A stretch of 64,000 bases of DNA from Nitrosophilus labii (GTDB lineage: Bacteria > Campylobacterota > Campylobacteria > Campylobacterales > Nitratiruptoraceae). The translations under genes and the position numbers were made by a program. Shown here one piece after another: positions 1-9,218 of this stretch (position 1 is its first letter; each line of letters begins with the position of its first letter). Location of the stretch: contig NZ_AP022826.1 in the NCBI RefSeq assembly GCF_014466985.1, positions 1,178,001 through 1,242,000 on the forward strand, in the 5' to 3' direction. The notes below the pieces were generated by a model. The model ran no database searches and was not told where the DNA came from. It was given only the letters and a program-made list of their open reading frames with translations.

Positions 1-763
1 AAATATTCCTTAGTGTTCCACCGATGACTGCTTGTTTAGGTCCTCCTCCCTCTCTATACATATAATCATATCCTATACCGGCACCTATCTCTAAACCAGG
101 AAAAACGGTATAGTTAAACCATAAAGAGAGTTGGCCGTTATATCCTCCGGCATCACTAAAATCTACGGCAGTTATATTGGTATTGGTAGTCTTTTGCCAT
201 ACTGGAAGACCTATAAGAGCTTTTGCCGTTATTCTAAGTCCTTTTGCGGCTGCAGGAGAACTCTCATACCAGTATCCTCCGTTTACGATAAGCGAAGCGG
301 AGCGCTCCTCCACTACTCCTTGATTAGGATCGGAGATAAAATCAAATCGTTTATAAGTATTGAGTACATATTGTACTCCCCCTACAATACGATGAGAATT
401 TGTCAATTTGTAATGAAGTAAAAAAGTCATATTGTTAAGTAAAATATCGGCTTTATTTGTTTGATAAATTCCGTTTATATATACGTCTTCATCCAAATCA
501 TTAGGATATAGCGTCGAAGCTAGATCGTACGAAAAATCGTAACGTTCGCTTAGTCTTACGAGTCCTCCAGTTATATAGTAGATATCAGTGCTAACAGCTT
601 CTGAATTTACGTACGTTCCCGAAAGCGTCGTTACCTCCTCTTTATACTTTACGTTATTGAGTCCGACGGCCATATAAGAGTAGCCGTCAAAACCAGGCTC
701 CCCAGCCCACGATATATTGAAAACAGCAGCTAAAGCCAATAGTTTTAAGATACCTTTTTTCAA
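1..763 (-). CDS. Outer-membrane beta-barrel protein, 3' end cut by window edge
   Basis: Reading the minus strand from a TTG at 763 gives an uninterrupted frame to the window edge, so the C-terminus is missing. The product begins with a signal peptide (MKKGILKLLALAAVF, cleavage near SWA-GE). After it come alternating hydrophobic/aromatic strands such as YSYMAVGLNNVKY and IVGGVQYVLNTY, with Gly-rich ends, typical of an outer-membrane barrel. The TTG start is chosen because AAGGAG lies 7-8 bases upstream, and that ribosome site overlaps the stop codon of the preceding lipoprotein gene, which implies co-transcription. I cannot assign a family; a porin or a barrel partner of the lipoprotein are both possible. 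The barrel call is fairly secure, the specific role is not. Confidence 0.7.
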   Translation of the reverse strand, partial: MKKGILKLLALAAVFNISWAGEPGFDGYSYMAVGLNNVKYKEEVTTLSGTYVNSEAVSTDIYYITGGLVRLSERYDFSYDLASTLYPNDLDEDVYINGIYQTNKADILLNNMTFLLHYKLTNSHRIVGGVQYVLNTYKRFDFISDPNQGVVEERSASLIVNGGYWYESSPAAAKGLRITAKALIGLPVWQKTTNTNITAVDFSDAGGYNGQLSLWFNYTVFPGLEIGAGIGYDYMYREGGGPKQAVIGGTLRNI

Positions 764-775
764 TTTCACTCCTTT

Positions 776-3034
776 TTAAAAACTTGCCGTCTCTAAAAGA
801 TTTTCTATAAAACCTTGAAAATCACTTACCTGTTCTAGATCGCTTTCATCGTAATTCTCGAAAAACCTAGTAAGATCATCGTCACTTACGTATTTAAACG
901 CGGTTACCAAATCGTAACTGTCCGTAATAACGTCATAAAAATATTTACCTATATATTTTTCTTGCAACTCATATTTGTAGTAGGTTTTACTGCTAATATA
1001 ATCAATAGCATAAACTCTTGCATCTCTATCGTAATCGCTATAGACTCTAATAAAATCTTTGCCATCAATTACAAAGTGTTCCCAACCGCTCCAATAAAAT
1101 GAATCACAAGTATTATCTGAGTTTAATACAATGTAGTCGTTTTCATCAAACGGGACATAAGTACCGACATACATCTGTTCAAACTCACTCCAATTCGTAA
1201 CATTGGAGTCTATATCTATAGCCCTATGATAATCTCCGTCAAATATTGAGAGATAAAACTCATCATCGTGTTGCTTATATAGACCGTGAGCTATTAAATA
1301 TACGTTATAGTGTTTATTAAGTGACGGATTATATATGGTTGCCGAAGATACAAGCCATATTTTTTCCGGATCTTTTTTAGGATCAGTAATATAAAAAGTC
1401 CCGGTATTATCAAAAGCTCCTGTTACTTTGTCATACCATTCTGTATTATTTATCCAATCATTATTTTCTAAAGTATATTCACTAAACTCCATATAGTCCA
1501 AGTCTAGATCTATCTCAGTATAATATTTTTTATAAACCCAAACATAATCCGTACCGTTAAAATCTTCGTATGATTCTGCCCAGATCGAATAAAACTTGTT
1601 TATCCCGTTATCAACCAATGTTTTTAAAGTTGTATCGTTTGTTGCAGTTACTGTAATCTCCAACTGTTTACTTAAAACAGGATCGTTTTCTATCTCATTT
1701 GCGTATGTAGTTAGATTTTGAGACTCCTCTGTAGTTAGATTTAAATCTAGATTTTGGGTTACTTTATTTTCAACGTAGCTTAATGTATCGTTACCGTCAG
1801 TCACAGTTTCGTTTGTATCTACTATATACTTTATAAGAGCCGCCGTATCTTTAACTGTACCTATATGCTCTATTTGAGCTTGTGATAGTTTCTCTTTTAA
1901 AGTATCAGGATCGGTAAAATTGTTATCTCCGTTTAGTTTTTTGGCCACTATATATTCTGCGGTAGTAACGTTTGAGATGATTATATCTATAAGATCTCCG
2001 GCAGAGATTTTCTGTTTTGCTATATCTCTAATCTGATCTGAAGTCAAATAACTTACCAATACTACATTATCACCTTTATAATTGTCTAAGCTTGCCTCTA
2101 GTTTAACTATTTTATTATCTTCGATAAGTGAACTGTTTATATCAAGTCTAAATTTTCCGTCACTATCCGTGGTAGAAGTAGATACAAGTTGATTGTCAAT
2201 ATATAGTTTTACTGTAGCACCGCTTAATATCTCATCATACACGTATCCAACAAAAACTGTTTGATCCGGATCTACACTCTTATTTACATAATAGTTTGCT
2301 AGATCGTTCACATCTATGTCTTCAGCCTCCGTTATAAAACCGTTAAAACCGATACCTCCAAATATCGCAACTGTATCAGCATCACTCTTAAGAGCCGATA
2401 TAGCTGTTTGTATTGAAGTTGCAGCATCGGTGGAATTGCTTTGTAAGATATAATCTTTAAACTTTTCCATAAACAGAGGAATATCGATAACTCCATTGTC
2501 GTTTGCCGCTATGAACTGAGCGTTTACTAGCTGTAAAATACTCTTTTTCGTATCATCTTTACTTAGATCTTGAAACAACTCTTCTTTTGTAATACCAAGT
2601 TTTGAAGCAAGGGTATCAAGTTCCGAACTTCTAGCAGCAGCGGCTAAAGTGGTTAAAGGAGTTACGATAAAATTATCGTTAGCGCCCGATTGCCTAGTGT
2701 CTAGTGTTAAAGGAATCCCCATAGGCACGTCAGTATCGTCGATAATTCCATTTCCGTTGATATCCATTGTTCCGCCAGAGGCAACAATAATATCAGGCTT
2801 TTGTACACAGTTTAAAAGTTTATACTCTCCATTGCCAAGTTCCTCAAATCCAGAACATCCAATAGCCGTCATTTTTGCGCCTAAAATAGCATCGTCAACT
2901 ACGGAAACAGTATAATCGCTATAAGTTGACGAAGTGGTATCGGTGCTGTCTCCACCGCCTCCACCACCGCAACCAGCTAATAAAAAGACTATTGCCGCTG
3001 CAGCACAACTTTTCAATATTTTACTCGACACCAT
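776..3034 (-). CDS. Large surface or periplasmic lipoprotein of unknown function
   Basis: The 752-residue product has a lipoprotein signal with lipobox LAGC (Cys at about residue 22) followed by a poly-Gly spacer, so it should be lipidated and carried to the outer membrane or surface. Near residue 92 is a DINGNGIIDDTD segment that looks like a Ca-binding dockerin/EF-hand loop. Residues about 257-320 resemble a carboxypeptidase-regulatory-like beta-sandwich (GYVYDEILSGATVKLY followed by TDSDGKF). The C-terminal third is rich in Tyr, Asp and Trp. I see no catalytic motif. The gene is followed within 15 bases by the barrel protein gene at 763, so the two may form a surface pair. Lipoprotein status is clear; function is unknown. 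Confidence 0.8.
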   Translation of the reverse strand: MVSSKILKSCAAAAIVFLLAGCGGGGGGDSTDTTSSTYSDYTVSVVDDAILGAKMTAIGCSGFEELGNGEYKLLNCVQKPDIIVASGGTMDINGNGIIDDTDVPMGIPLTLDTRQSGANDNFIVTPLTTLAAAARSSELDTLASKLGITKEELFQDLSKDDTKKSILQLVNAQFIAANDNGVIDIPLFMEKFKDYILQSNSTDAATSIQTAISALKSDADTVAIFGGIGFNGFITEAEDIDVNDLANYYVNKSVDPDQTVFVGYVYDEILSGATVKLYIDNQLVSTSTTDSDGKFRLDINSSLIEDNKIVKLEASLDNYKGDNVVLVSYLTSDQIRDIAKQKISAGDLIDIIISNVTTAEYIVAKKLNGDNNFTDPDTLKEKLSQAQIEHIGTVKDTAALIKYIVDTNETVTDGNDTLSYVENKVTQNLDLNLTTEESQNLTTYANEIENDPVLSKQLEITVTATNDTTLKTLVDNGINKFYSIWAESYEDFNGTDYVWVYKKYYTEIDLDLDYMEFSEYTLENNDWINNTEWYDKVTGAFDNTGTFYITDPKKDPEKIWLVSSATIYNPSLNKHYNVYLIAHGLYKQHDDEFYLSIFDGDYHRAIDIDSNVTNWSEFEQMYVGTYVPFDENDYIVLNSDNTCDSFYWSGWEHFVIDGKDFIRVYSDYDRDARVYAIDYISSKTYYKYELQEKYIGKYFYDVITDSYDLVTAFKYVSDDDLTRFFENYDESDLEQVSDFQGFIENLLETASF

Positions 3035-3176
3035 TTTTATCCTCCATTTTAGCTTTAATACTTTCCTTAAATAAGGATTATATAGTTAAAATACTTAGAT
3101 TACTTTTAACTCTTAACGACTTCAAAAGGGTAAAAAAATGAAAATACCAACTAGGTAGCTAGCTAACAAGTAGAAA

Positions 3177-4373
3177 CTAGATTAATTCTACTGGGAATCT
3201 GCCGTAAAAGCTCCCGTTAAGCTGAGTAGTTTCTATAAGATAATATCTAAACTTTCTAAACAGCTCTTTATCTGGCTCTTTGTAGTTACTCCAAAATTCA
3301 TCCAAAGGCATACCCTTGCACGTCAGTCCCTCTATATCATATAAAGCATCCCCTAAAGTAATTGTAGGAATATAGTGAAAAAGAGATGATATTCCCACCG
3401 TACTGTTTATAGTAACTGTTCCGATAGCATTTTTCAAACAAGTGGGTAGATGCATCTCATGTCCAACTATTACCCTATCTTTTATATTTAGACTTAATGA
3501 GAGTTTGTCGATAAATTTTGTGTAGTTTTTTCTTCCTCTATCCATCGGGTGATGCTTGATAACCAAATAGGTATCTTTTGGGGCAAAACTCGCAAATGAG
3601 CGTAAAACCCTCTCTAAAAACTCCTCTATTGTAGAAAAACTTGAATGCTCTCTTAGTTGAAAGTCGTTATAGGTCTGCAAAGGCACAAAATAGTAACGTT
3701 TTGAGAGCTTAGTAGCTAATTTTTGGGTCAATTTTTTATCTTTTGGCATGTAAAGATATTTTCTGTATAGGCTTCTTATACCCCAAAAAGCTTCTTTTAA
3801 AACGGCTAACTCTCTATGATGCTCATAGTAAGGATATCTAAATAAAAAAGTTTTTGCCAAAATATAATAAACAGTAGCACTCAAAGCCATTTTCCAGTAT
3901 TTTGGATTTGCCGGTAAAATCGGCCGTTTATGGAAAAAATCTGAAGGCAGACTTCTATAAAACTGGGGGTCTCTGCTGATTTTGCTGTAGTTGTTGACTC
4001 CATATTTTTCCATAGTTACAAAATCGGGCCTTATATATCCCTCTTCAAAGACAAAGATTTCTATATTTTCAAATTTCAAAGCTTCCTGTATAGCCACCTT
4101 TTGATAATATCTACAATCTCCAAACAAAAAAATCATATCTATATTTTTATCTTTAAAAAAATTGCGTATAAATTCTCCCCACTCCTCTTTTTTGCCTCTA
4201 AAAGGGATATAATTGTCTTTGTTTGAGAAAAACCAATCGCCTGCGTTAAAACCTATTTTATAAGTCTTTGCCCCTTTTTTTCTAAAAACCAGATCTAGTT
4301 TTTTAAAAAAATTGCCCATCGGGCCTTGTAAAAGCAAAATATTTTTATCTTTTATATCGCCTATCTTATTCAC
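3177..4373 (-). CDS. kpsS: KpsS-type capsule beta-Kdo transferase
   Basis: The 398-residue product matches the KpsS/LipB family. The N-terminal NILLLQGPMGNFFKKL, the FGDCRYYQKVA block and the EEGYIRPDFVTMEKYGVN block are family hallmarks. KpsS adds the first Kdo to lysophosphatidylglycerol, and KpsC extends it to the poly-Kdo linker that anchors ABC-exported capsules. The start is a GTG at 4373 overlapping the end of kpsC by 8 bases, with AAAGGTG upstream as a possible ribosome site. It is the last gene of the long minus-strand capsule locus. The assignment comes from recognised family motifs and from its position next to kpsC. Confidence 0.92.
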   Translation of the reverse strand: MNKIGDIKDKNILLLQGPMGNFFKKLDLVFRKKGAKTYKIGFNAGDWFFSNKDNYIPFRGKKEEWGEFIRNFFKDKNIDMIFLFGDCRYYQKVAIQEALKFENIEIFVFEEGYIRPDFVTMEKYGVNNYSKISRDPQFYRSLPSDFFHKRPILPANPKYWKMALSATVYYILAKTFLFRYPYYEHHRELAVLKEAFWGIRSLYRKYLYMPKDKKLTQKLATKLSKRYYFVPLQTYNDFQLREHSSFSTIEEFLERVLRSFASFAPKDTYLVIKHHPMDRGRKNYTKFIDKLSLSLNIKDRVIVGHEMHLPTCLKNAIGTVTINSTVGISSLFHYIPTITLGDALYDIEGLTCKGMPLDEFWSNYKEPDKELFRKFRYYLIETTQLNGSFYGRFPVELI

Positions 4374-6366
4374 CCAACAACACCTTTATAACAAACTGTA
4401 TTTTACGAGATATGAAGTTTCTACTGTTTATTAAAGCTTTAAAAATATAATTTGAATTATATCTTTTTTTTTCTTTATCTAACTCATCTAAAAGCACTTC
4501 AATCTCACAAAACTCTTTGGTTTTTGGATGAATGTATCTAGGATAAACTATATACGCCGCAGCTATTAACTCTTCTAAAGAACGATTCTTAACTCTTCTT
4601 GGATTTTTAACTTTATCTACTGTCAACCCCCATCCCGCATAAAAAGGCATACCGTAGGTATAAACTTTTTTGCCTCTTAAAAGCGCTTCAAACCCGACAA
4701 GTGATGTCATGGTGTGAACCTCATCAGCAACTTCCAAAACACTATCCACACTCGCTTCTTTAACTATAAAATCGCAATATTTTAAAGCTGTTTTATCCTC
4801 AATATCTCCTATCCTGTTACCGGCAATAACATCTGGATGTGGTTTATAGATGATATAAGCATCAGGAGCGTTTTTTCGAGCAGCTTCAAGAAGCTCCAGA
4901 TTGCTCATGCTATTTGCACCGTAGATTATTGAAGCGTCATCCTCTACTTGTCCTGGAACCAAAACAATCTTTTGATCCTTTTTGTAACCTTTTAGATCTA
5001 AAGCAATATCTTTATAGATGTTATATTTGGAGATTTTTTTTGTGGTGATATAAGTTTGCAGCGCTTTGGCTCTTTGTAAAAGCTCTTTATCAAATGTATA
5101 GTTATTTAAAATCCCTTCCAAATCGCTTGGCTGTGTCGGATCAAAGTAGATGCCTTGTGAGTCGACAACGAGTGAGTAGGCACGTGTAAGGTCTGAACCT
5201 AGTGAAACAGAGCGTACAAAACCATCTTCTACTCTATATATAGCAATACCTTTCTCTCTCGCATACTTTTCTACATCATCAAATCTTTTTTTTCCCCATA
5301 TAAAGATTTTAGAGTTGCTATCAAGTCCCTTTTTAGTAGCTTCTTTTAAATCGTTGCAAAAAGTTAGACTGTTACTATTTAAAGGTTTGAAAAAGGGTTT
5401 CACAAACCCTCTTTTCCATCTTGAAAAACCGAAAAAATAGAGTTTTCCATCATTTTGGCTATAAATATCTCTATATTTTTTGATTGTAAGTAAAGTATCT
5501 ATGATATCGCTTTTTTTGTGTGTATAAGGGTTGTAGTATCTGGCATAAAGTATATATGCCCCGGCAAAAATCTCCTCAACACTCAATTTTCTTTTTCGCC
5601 TTTTGCATACAATCTTATCTTCAGTCAGTCCCCATCCAGCATAAAAAGGCATACCAAAACATATAACTTTTTTCCCTAGAAGCAGTGCTTCAAAGCCCAT
5701 TTGAGAAGTTTGGGTATAAACCTTTTCAAACTTTTCCAAAAGCACTAACGGATTGATATCTTCACTAATTATTTTGCAATGTTTTTTTGCAAAATCTATA
5801 TCAATATTTGATTTTTTTTTGCCTGCTAGGACGTCGGGATGAACTTTTAAGTAAATCTCGCTACCTTGATTTTCCTTGATAGCTTCAATAACCATTGTTT
5901 TAGTATCAAAATTTTGAGCATAACCGTACTCTAAAGAGAGATCCCCTTTTGTTTGAGCCACGATAAGTACTTTTTTGGTGTCGGTTTTTAAATACCCGGG
6001 AAGAGTTAAAGATGAGTGGTTATACTTTGAGATTTTATGTTTTTTTATAAGTTCTATAGCTTTTTTAGCTGTCTGCAATAGCTTTTTATCATTTTTAAAA
6101 TCGTAGTTGTTAAGGATATTTTCAAGTCTTGAAGGAGCCGTAGTGTCGTAGTAGATACCGATATCATCTTCTACAATCGAAAAGGAAGGCCATCCTTTTA
6201 CCCCTAGACCTATAGAACGGATAAAGCCGTCTTCAAAAAGTAAAAAATCTTTTTTAAACAATTTAGACAAAAAAATAGCATATTTCCCTGTTCTTTTTCT
6301 TCCCCAACCTTTAAAAAGTGTATTTTTGTTTATTAAAGCATATAAATTATAAAAATAAAAATTCAT
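4366..6366 (-). CDS. kpsC: KpsC-type capsule beta-Kdo transferase, tandem-duplicated
   Basis: The 666-residue product contains two copies of the same glycosyltransferase module, about residues 1-320 and 330-640. Each copy has an EDGF(I/V)RS motif (FEDGFIRSIGLG, VEDGFVRSVSLG) and a GMPFYAGWGLT motif near 236 and 578. This is the known KpsC (LipA) layout with alternating Kdo linkage specificities; the enzyme polymerises the Kdo linker on the capsule lipid anchor. The start ATG overlaps the upstream glycosyltransferase stop codon (ATGA), and the frame runs into kpsS, so translation is coupled. Length matches the family. Both modules look intact. Confidence 0.94.
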   Translation of the reverse strand: MNFYFYNLYALINKNTLFKGWGRKRTGKYAIFLSKLFKKDFLLFEDGFIRSIGLGVKGWPSFSIVEDDIGIYYDTTAPSRLENILNNYDFKNDKKLLQTAKKAIELIKKHKISKYNHSSLTLPGYLKTDTKKVLIVAQTKGDLSLEYGYAQNFDTKTMVIEAIKENQGSEIYLKVHPDVLAGKKKSNIDIDFAKKHCKIISEDINPLVLLEKFEKVYTQTSQMGFEALLLGKKVICFGMPFYAGWGLTEDKIVCKRRKRKLSVEEIFAGAYILYARYYNPYTHKKSDIIDTLLTIKKYRDIYSQNDGKLYFFGFSRWKRGFVKPFFKPLNSNSLTFCNDLKEATKKGLDSNSKIFIWGKKRFDDVEKYAREKGIAIYRVEDGFVRSVSLGSDLTRAYSLVVDSQGIYFDPTQPSDLEGILNNYTFDKELLQRAKALQTYITTKKISKYNIYKDIALDLKGYKKDQKIVLVPGQVEDDASIIYGANSMSNLELLEAARKNAPDAYIIYKPHPDVIAGNRIGDIEDKTALKYCDFIVKEASVDSVLEVADEVHTMTSLVGFEALLRGKKVYTYGMPFYAGWGLTVDKVKNPRRVKNRSLEELIAAAYIVYPRYIHPKTKEFCEIEVLLDELDKEKKRYNSNYIFKALINSRNFISRKIQFVIKVLLGE

Positions 6367-7355
6367 TTAACTCCTATAACTTCACAAATATACTCTATTC
6401 TTCGTTTCCACGTATGATTTTTCAAAACATATTCTGCACCTGCTCTTATCCTTTCATAATCATTTTTACTCAAACCATCTTTTTTAAGTCTTACTAAAAT
6501 TTCCCTAAACTCTTCTTTCGAATTAACCACGTAACAATAATCTTTAAACATTTTATCAACAGCTAAAGAGGGATTAGTAACACAAACTCCTCCACAAGCC
6601 AAAATCTCAATAAGTCTTCTTGAAAACATAGTTTCAGAGTCTGTAATAGTATTTACATTTAAAGAAATTAAATAATCTTTATAAATTTGAGCAGTTTTTT
6701 TATACTTTACTTTTTTTTCTTCATTTATACAAGATAATTTGGGATAGCCGTAAATTTTAGGATTTCTATCTGAATTTCTATTATATACATCTACTTCAAA
6801 TCCATTTTCGCATAAAGTTTCAAAAAACATATTTTGCCATTCTCTTCTTCTAGTATGAATATGTCTTGAATAACTTCCAACAAAATTAGCCTTTTTATAC
6901 TTAAAATTAAAGCCAGTCAAATCGTGTATTTTAGGTTGAATTGCAAACATAAGTACATTTACAGGTATATTTACAATTCTTTTATATTTTTCAACAGCAT
7001 TTATATCAACAGTAAAAATATAATCAAATAATACAGCACTATCTATAAACCTATCAAAATGAACACTATCTTCTTTATTCCAAAAAACCGTAGGAATATT
7101 TAAATCTTTTGCATATTCAACTATTTTTTTTAGTTTATTATTATTTCTACTTGGAACATCTGGATAAGAAGCTATCTTATATTTCCATCTATTTTTGTAC
7201 CCATTCCAAGATGATTCAACGAAGAAGAGATCTATTTTACAAAATTTAAGGATAAATCTATAATTTAGAGAAGTAATATTATATATACTTATATTATTTT
7301 CTAATAACAAACTTATTCTTGTTAAATCATCAGAAATTAAAGCAATTTTTAACAT
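6363..7355 (-). CDS. CgeB/DUF3880-type glycosyltransferase
   Basis: The 330-residue product resembles the DUF3880 plus GT4-like (Glyco_trans_1_2) proteins. The N-terminal half carries FFVESSWNGY, a PTVFWNKEDSVHFDRF block and DYIFTVDINAVEKYK. The C-terminal half has the nucleotide-sugar site SETMFSRRLIEILACGGV and a following RAGAEYVLKNHTW. The same module occurs in the middle of the 1037-residue protein at 12444-15557, so the two transferases share ancestry. The gene is translationally coupled to kpsC (ATGA). It most likely adds a sugar to the repeat unit or near the linker; donor and acceptor cannot be read from the sequence. Confidence 0.82.
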   Translation of the reverse strand: MLKIALISDDLTRISLLLENNISIYNITSLNYRFILKFCKIDLFFVESSWNGYKNRWKYKIASYPDVPSRNNNKLKKIVEYAKDLNIPTVFWNKEDSVHFDRFIDSAVLFDYIFTVDINAVEKYKRIVNIPVNVLMFAIQPKIHDLTGFNFKYKKANFVGSYSRHIHTRRREWQNMFFETLCENGFEVDVYNRNSDRNPKIYGYPKLSCINEEKKVKYKKTAQIYKDYLISLNVNTITDSETMFSRRLIEILACGGVCVTNPSLAVDKMFKDYCYVVNSKEEFREILVRLKKDGLSKNDYERIRAGAEYVLKNHTWKRRIEYICEVIGVK

Positions 7356-7361
7356 TATCGC

Positions 7362-8198
7362 TTAGACCTTTAATCTTTGAATTCTTAAATAATAATTAGA
7401 ATTTTTAACTTTTACTAATATCTGGTCATTAGGAGTTAATTCATTCTCAAAAATATATTCAAAACCACATTCAATAGTATATTTTCTATATTTATATTTA
7501 ACATTTCTGACTTTATTTGCATAAATTATATCAATAACTTTTCCATTTTTAATTATCTCAACATATTGAGGCAGATGTTCACCATTAATAAAACATTTCA
7601 CGAGTCCACTTATTTTTGTATTAGATATAGTTTCTATAAAACCATCTAAATAGTTAGTTTTAAATTCGAAGTTTTCAAATTTTATAGTTAGTAAATAATT
7701 AAAAAGTTCATAATCTTTCGACAAAAAATTTTTTAGATCTGCTTTATTATATTTAATAATATTTTTCAAATTTTTACTTTCTAATCCAAAATTTATTAGA
7801 TAATCAAAAGAAATTTTGTATACATATTGAAACTTATTTATATTTTTAAAAGCATTCTTAATATTACATCTACTATCTAAACTTCTTAAAAAAGGATTTA
7901 ATAAAGGATAAATATTTTTTTCTTTTATATAATTCAAATTTAAATGTTTATTTTCAATAATTTTATTAAAAAAACTATCAAAAGATATTAAATATTCAAT
8001 TTGAAAAAAAAATAATTCATCAGGTTCAATATATAATAAAATAGAATTTAAAGGAATTTTGTCTTTACTCCTAATAGGTGGAAAAATAAAATTTTTAGGT
8101 ATTTTATTTAAAAAATTTTTTATATTAGGAATAGCTAAAAAAGCTTTTTCATATTTACAAACTTTTAACATATTCATATTATTAAGTTTTTTTCCCAT
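7362..8198 (-). CDS. Unknown capsule-locus protein, AT-rich
   Basis: The 278-residue product is dominated by Lys, Asn, Ile and Phe and I recognise no catalytic motif. The last 90 residues (SGLVKCFINGEHLPQYVEI then ANKVRN and CGFEYIFENELTPND) look like a small beta-rich accessory module that I have seen at the end of some sulfotransferases and glycosyltransferases; that link is inference. The start at 8198 is preferred over an upstream ATG at 8258 because AGAGGT lies about 10 bases before it, while the upstream start falls next to transposon debris. The gene ends 6 bases before the next glycosyltransferase, so it belongs to the same transcript. It may be a remnant of a longer enzyme trimmed by the adjacent insertion event. 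Confidence 0.6.
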   Translation of the reverse strand: MGKKLNNMNMLKVCKYEKAFLAIPNIKNFLNKIPKNFIFPPIRSKDKIPLNSILLYIEPDELFFFQIEYLISFDSFFNKIIENKHLNLNYIKEKNIYPLLNPFLRSLDSRCNIKNAFKNINKFQYVYKISFDYLINFGLESKNLKNIIKYNKADLKNFLSKDYELFNYLLTIKFENFEFKTNYLDGFIETISNTKISGLVKCFINGEHLPQYVEIIKNGKVIDIIYANKVRNVKYKYRKYTIECGFEYIFENELTPNDQILVKVKNSNYYLRIQRLKV

Positions 8199-8420
8199 TT
8201 TATTTTTACCTCTTTTTTTGCTAAAATATAACAAAATAAAATTGAACCCTCTGAACATTCTTGTTCAAACTTCCATTCAAAAGAAATTGTTGCAGATTTT
8301 GCACTCATAAGCCTTTTCTTTCTTTAAAGTTCAAACTTTTTTATCAGTTTTTATATCTAAAAACTCTAATCTTGCGTAATTTTTCTATCTTTTTTCTTTT
8401 TTTTTATTTATTACTTCTTA

Positions 8421-9000
8421 TTAAACTGGTTTCCGTTTTAGATTATAAGCTGCTGCAAATAAATAGATACATTGACTATTTTTATGAAGACCTATAAATT
8501 TTGTTTGAATATAATTCATTTGTCTTTTAATAAATGCAAATGGTAGTTCAACTATTGCTCTAATTTTAGTAAATTTTTTATTGTTTTTAATCTGTTTTAT
8601 AATCCCTTTAGTATCTGTAGTAATATAAATTTTATATCCATAATATTTATACCTTCTTTTAGAAATACAGCTTGCCCCTTTATCTATAGATTTATTAGTG
8701 ATAATATTACCTTTATCATCTCTCTTGCGTTTAGGCTCTGACGTATGAATCAGTGTAGCATCAACTATTATTATTTCATTAAGAATTAAAACTTTTTTAA
8801 TCATTTTATTTTTTACTTCCTCAAAAATTGCCTCAAATATATTAGCCTTTATCAAAGCATTTCGAAATTTACAGATTGTGGTCTCATCTGGAATAATATC
8901 ATCCTCTGTAATATCTAAAAACTTTACTAAATGAAATTCTGTCATGGATTAACTCTTCTGTCATTGGAACGCTAAATCCATATCAGTTTTGTAAAAAATT
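8421..9000 (-). pseudogene. Decayed IS5-family transposase
   Basis: Minus-strand translation shows IS5-type transposase motifs in the right order: FLDITEDDIIPDETTICKFR, then IIVDATLIHTS (first catalytic Asp), then YYGYKIYITTDTKGII. It then jumps directly to the C-terminal VELPFAFIKRQMN and YLFAAAYNLKR. The segment that should hold the second catalytic Asp (YADKGY-like) is missing, so there is an internal deletion. Upstream of 8945 another frame continues the N-terminal part (PMTEELIHDRISFS), so there is also a frameshift. The element is therefore dead. I could not define its terminal inverted repeats. It sits between capsule genes and next to a glycosyltransferase fragment. Confidence 0.8.
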
Positions 9001-9049
9001 GTCTGCTGAAAAATATTTAAAATATTTCTTTATATAGATTTGATAATCT

Positions 9050-9170
9050 CGTTTTTTAAAGTTAAGCTTTGGCTTATTATTTTTTTCAAAATATTTGTAT
9101 TCTACAATATTTGTAACAGAGTCATTTCTTTAAACATAAAACACAATAATATTTTTTGATGCAAGTGCTC
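9050..9170 (-). pseudogene. Fragment of a glycosyltransferase gene, related to the one at 12444-15557
   Basis: The stretch from about 9080 to 9165 is clearly similar at base level to about 12655-12742, inside the 1037-residue glycosyltransferase gene. Shared strings include TTCAAAATATTTGT, CTACAATATTTGTAAC and TCATTTCTTT. The corresponding amino acids are RNDSVTNIV plus the following KYFEK. The copy here carries stop codons and no flanking reading frame, so only a C-terminal scrap remains. It marks a lost or recombined second glycosyltransferase gene beside the IS5-family remnant. The rest of 9001-9218 is AT-rich and shows nothing else I can support. Confidence 0.7.
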
Positions 9171-9218
9171 TTATTTAGCATTGTTATTATCTATAGAAAA
9201 AGTTTGTTATACTAAACT

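Noticed and set aside
131-421. 96-codon plus-strand open frame
   Set aside because: It lies wholly opposite the barrel protein gene, which has a signal peptide and ribosome site; this frame has neither.
8059-8497. Plus-strand open frames rich in Phe and Leu
   Set aside because: They mirror AT-rich minus-strand coding sequence and transposon debris and have no start signals.
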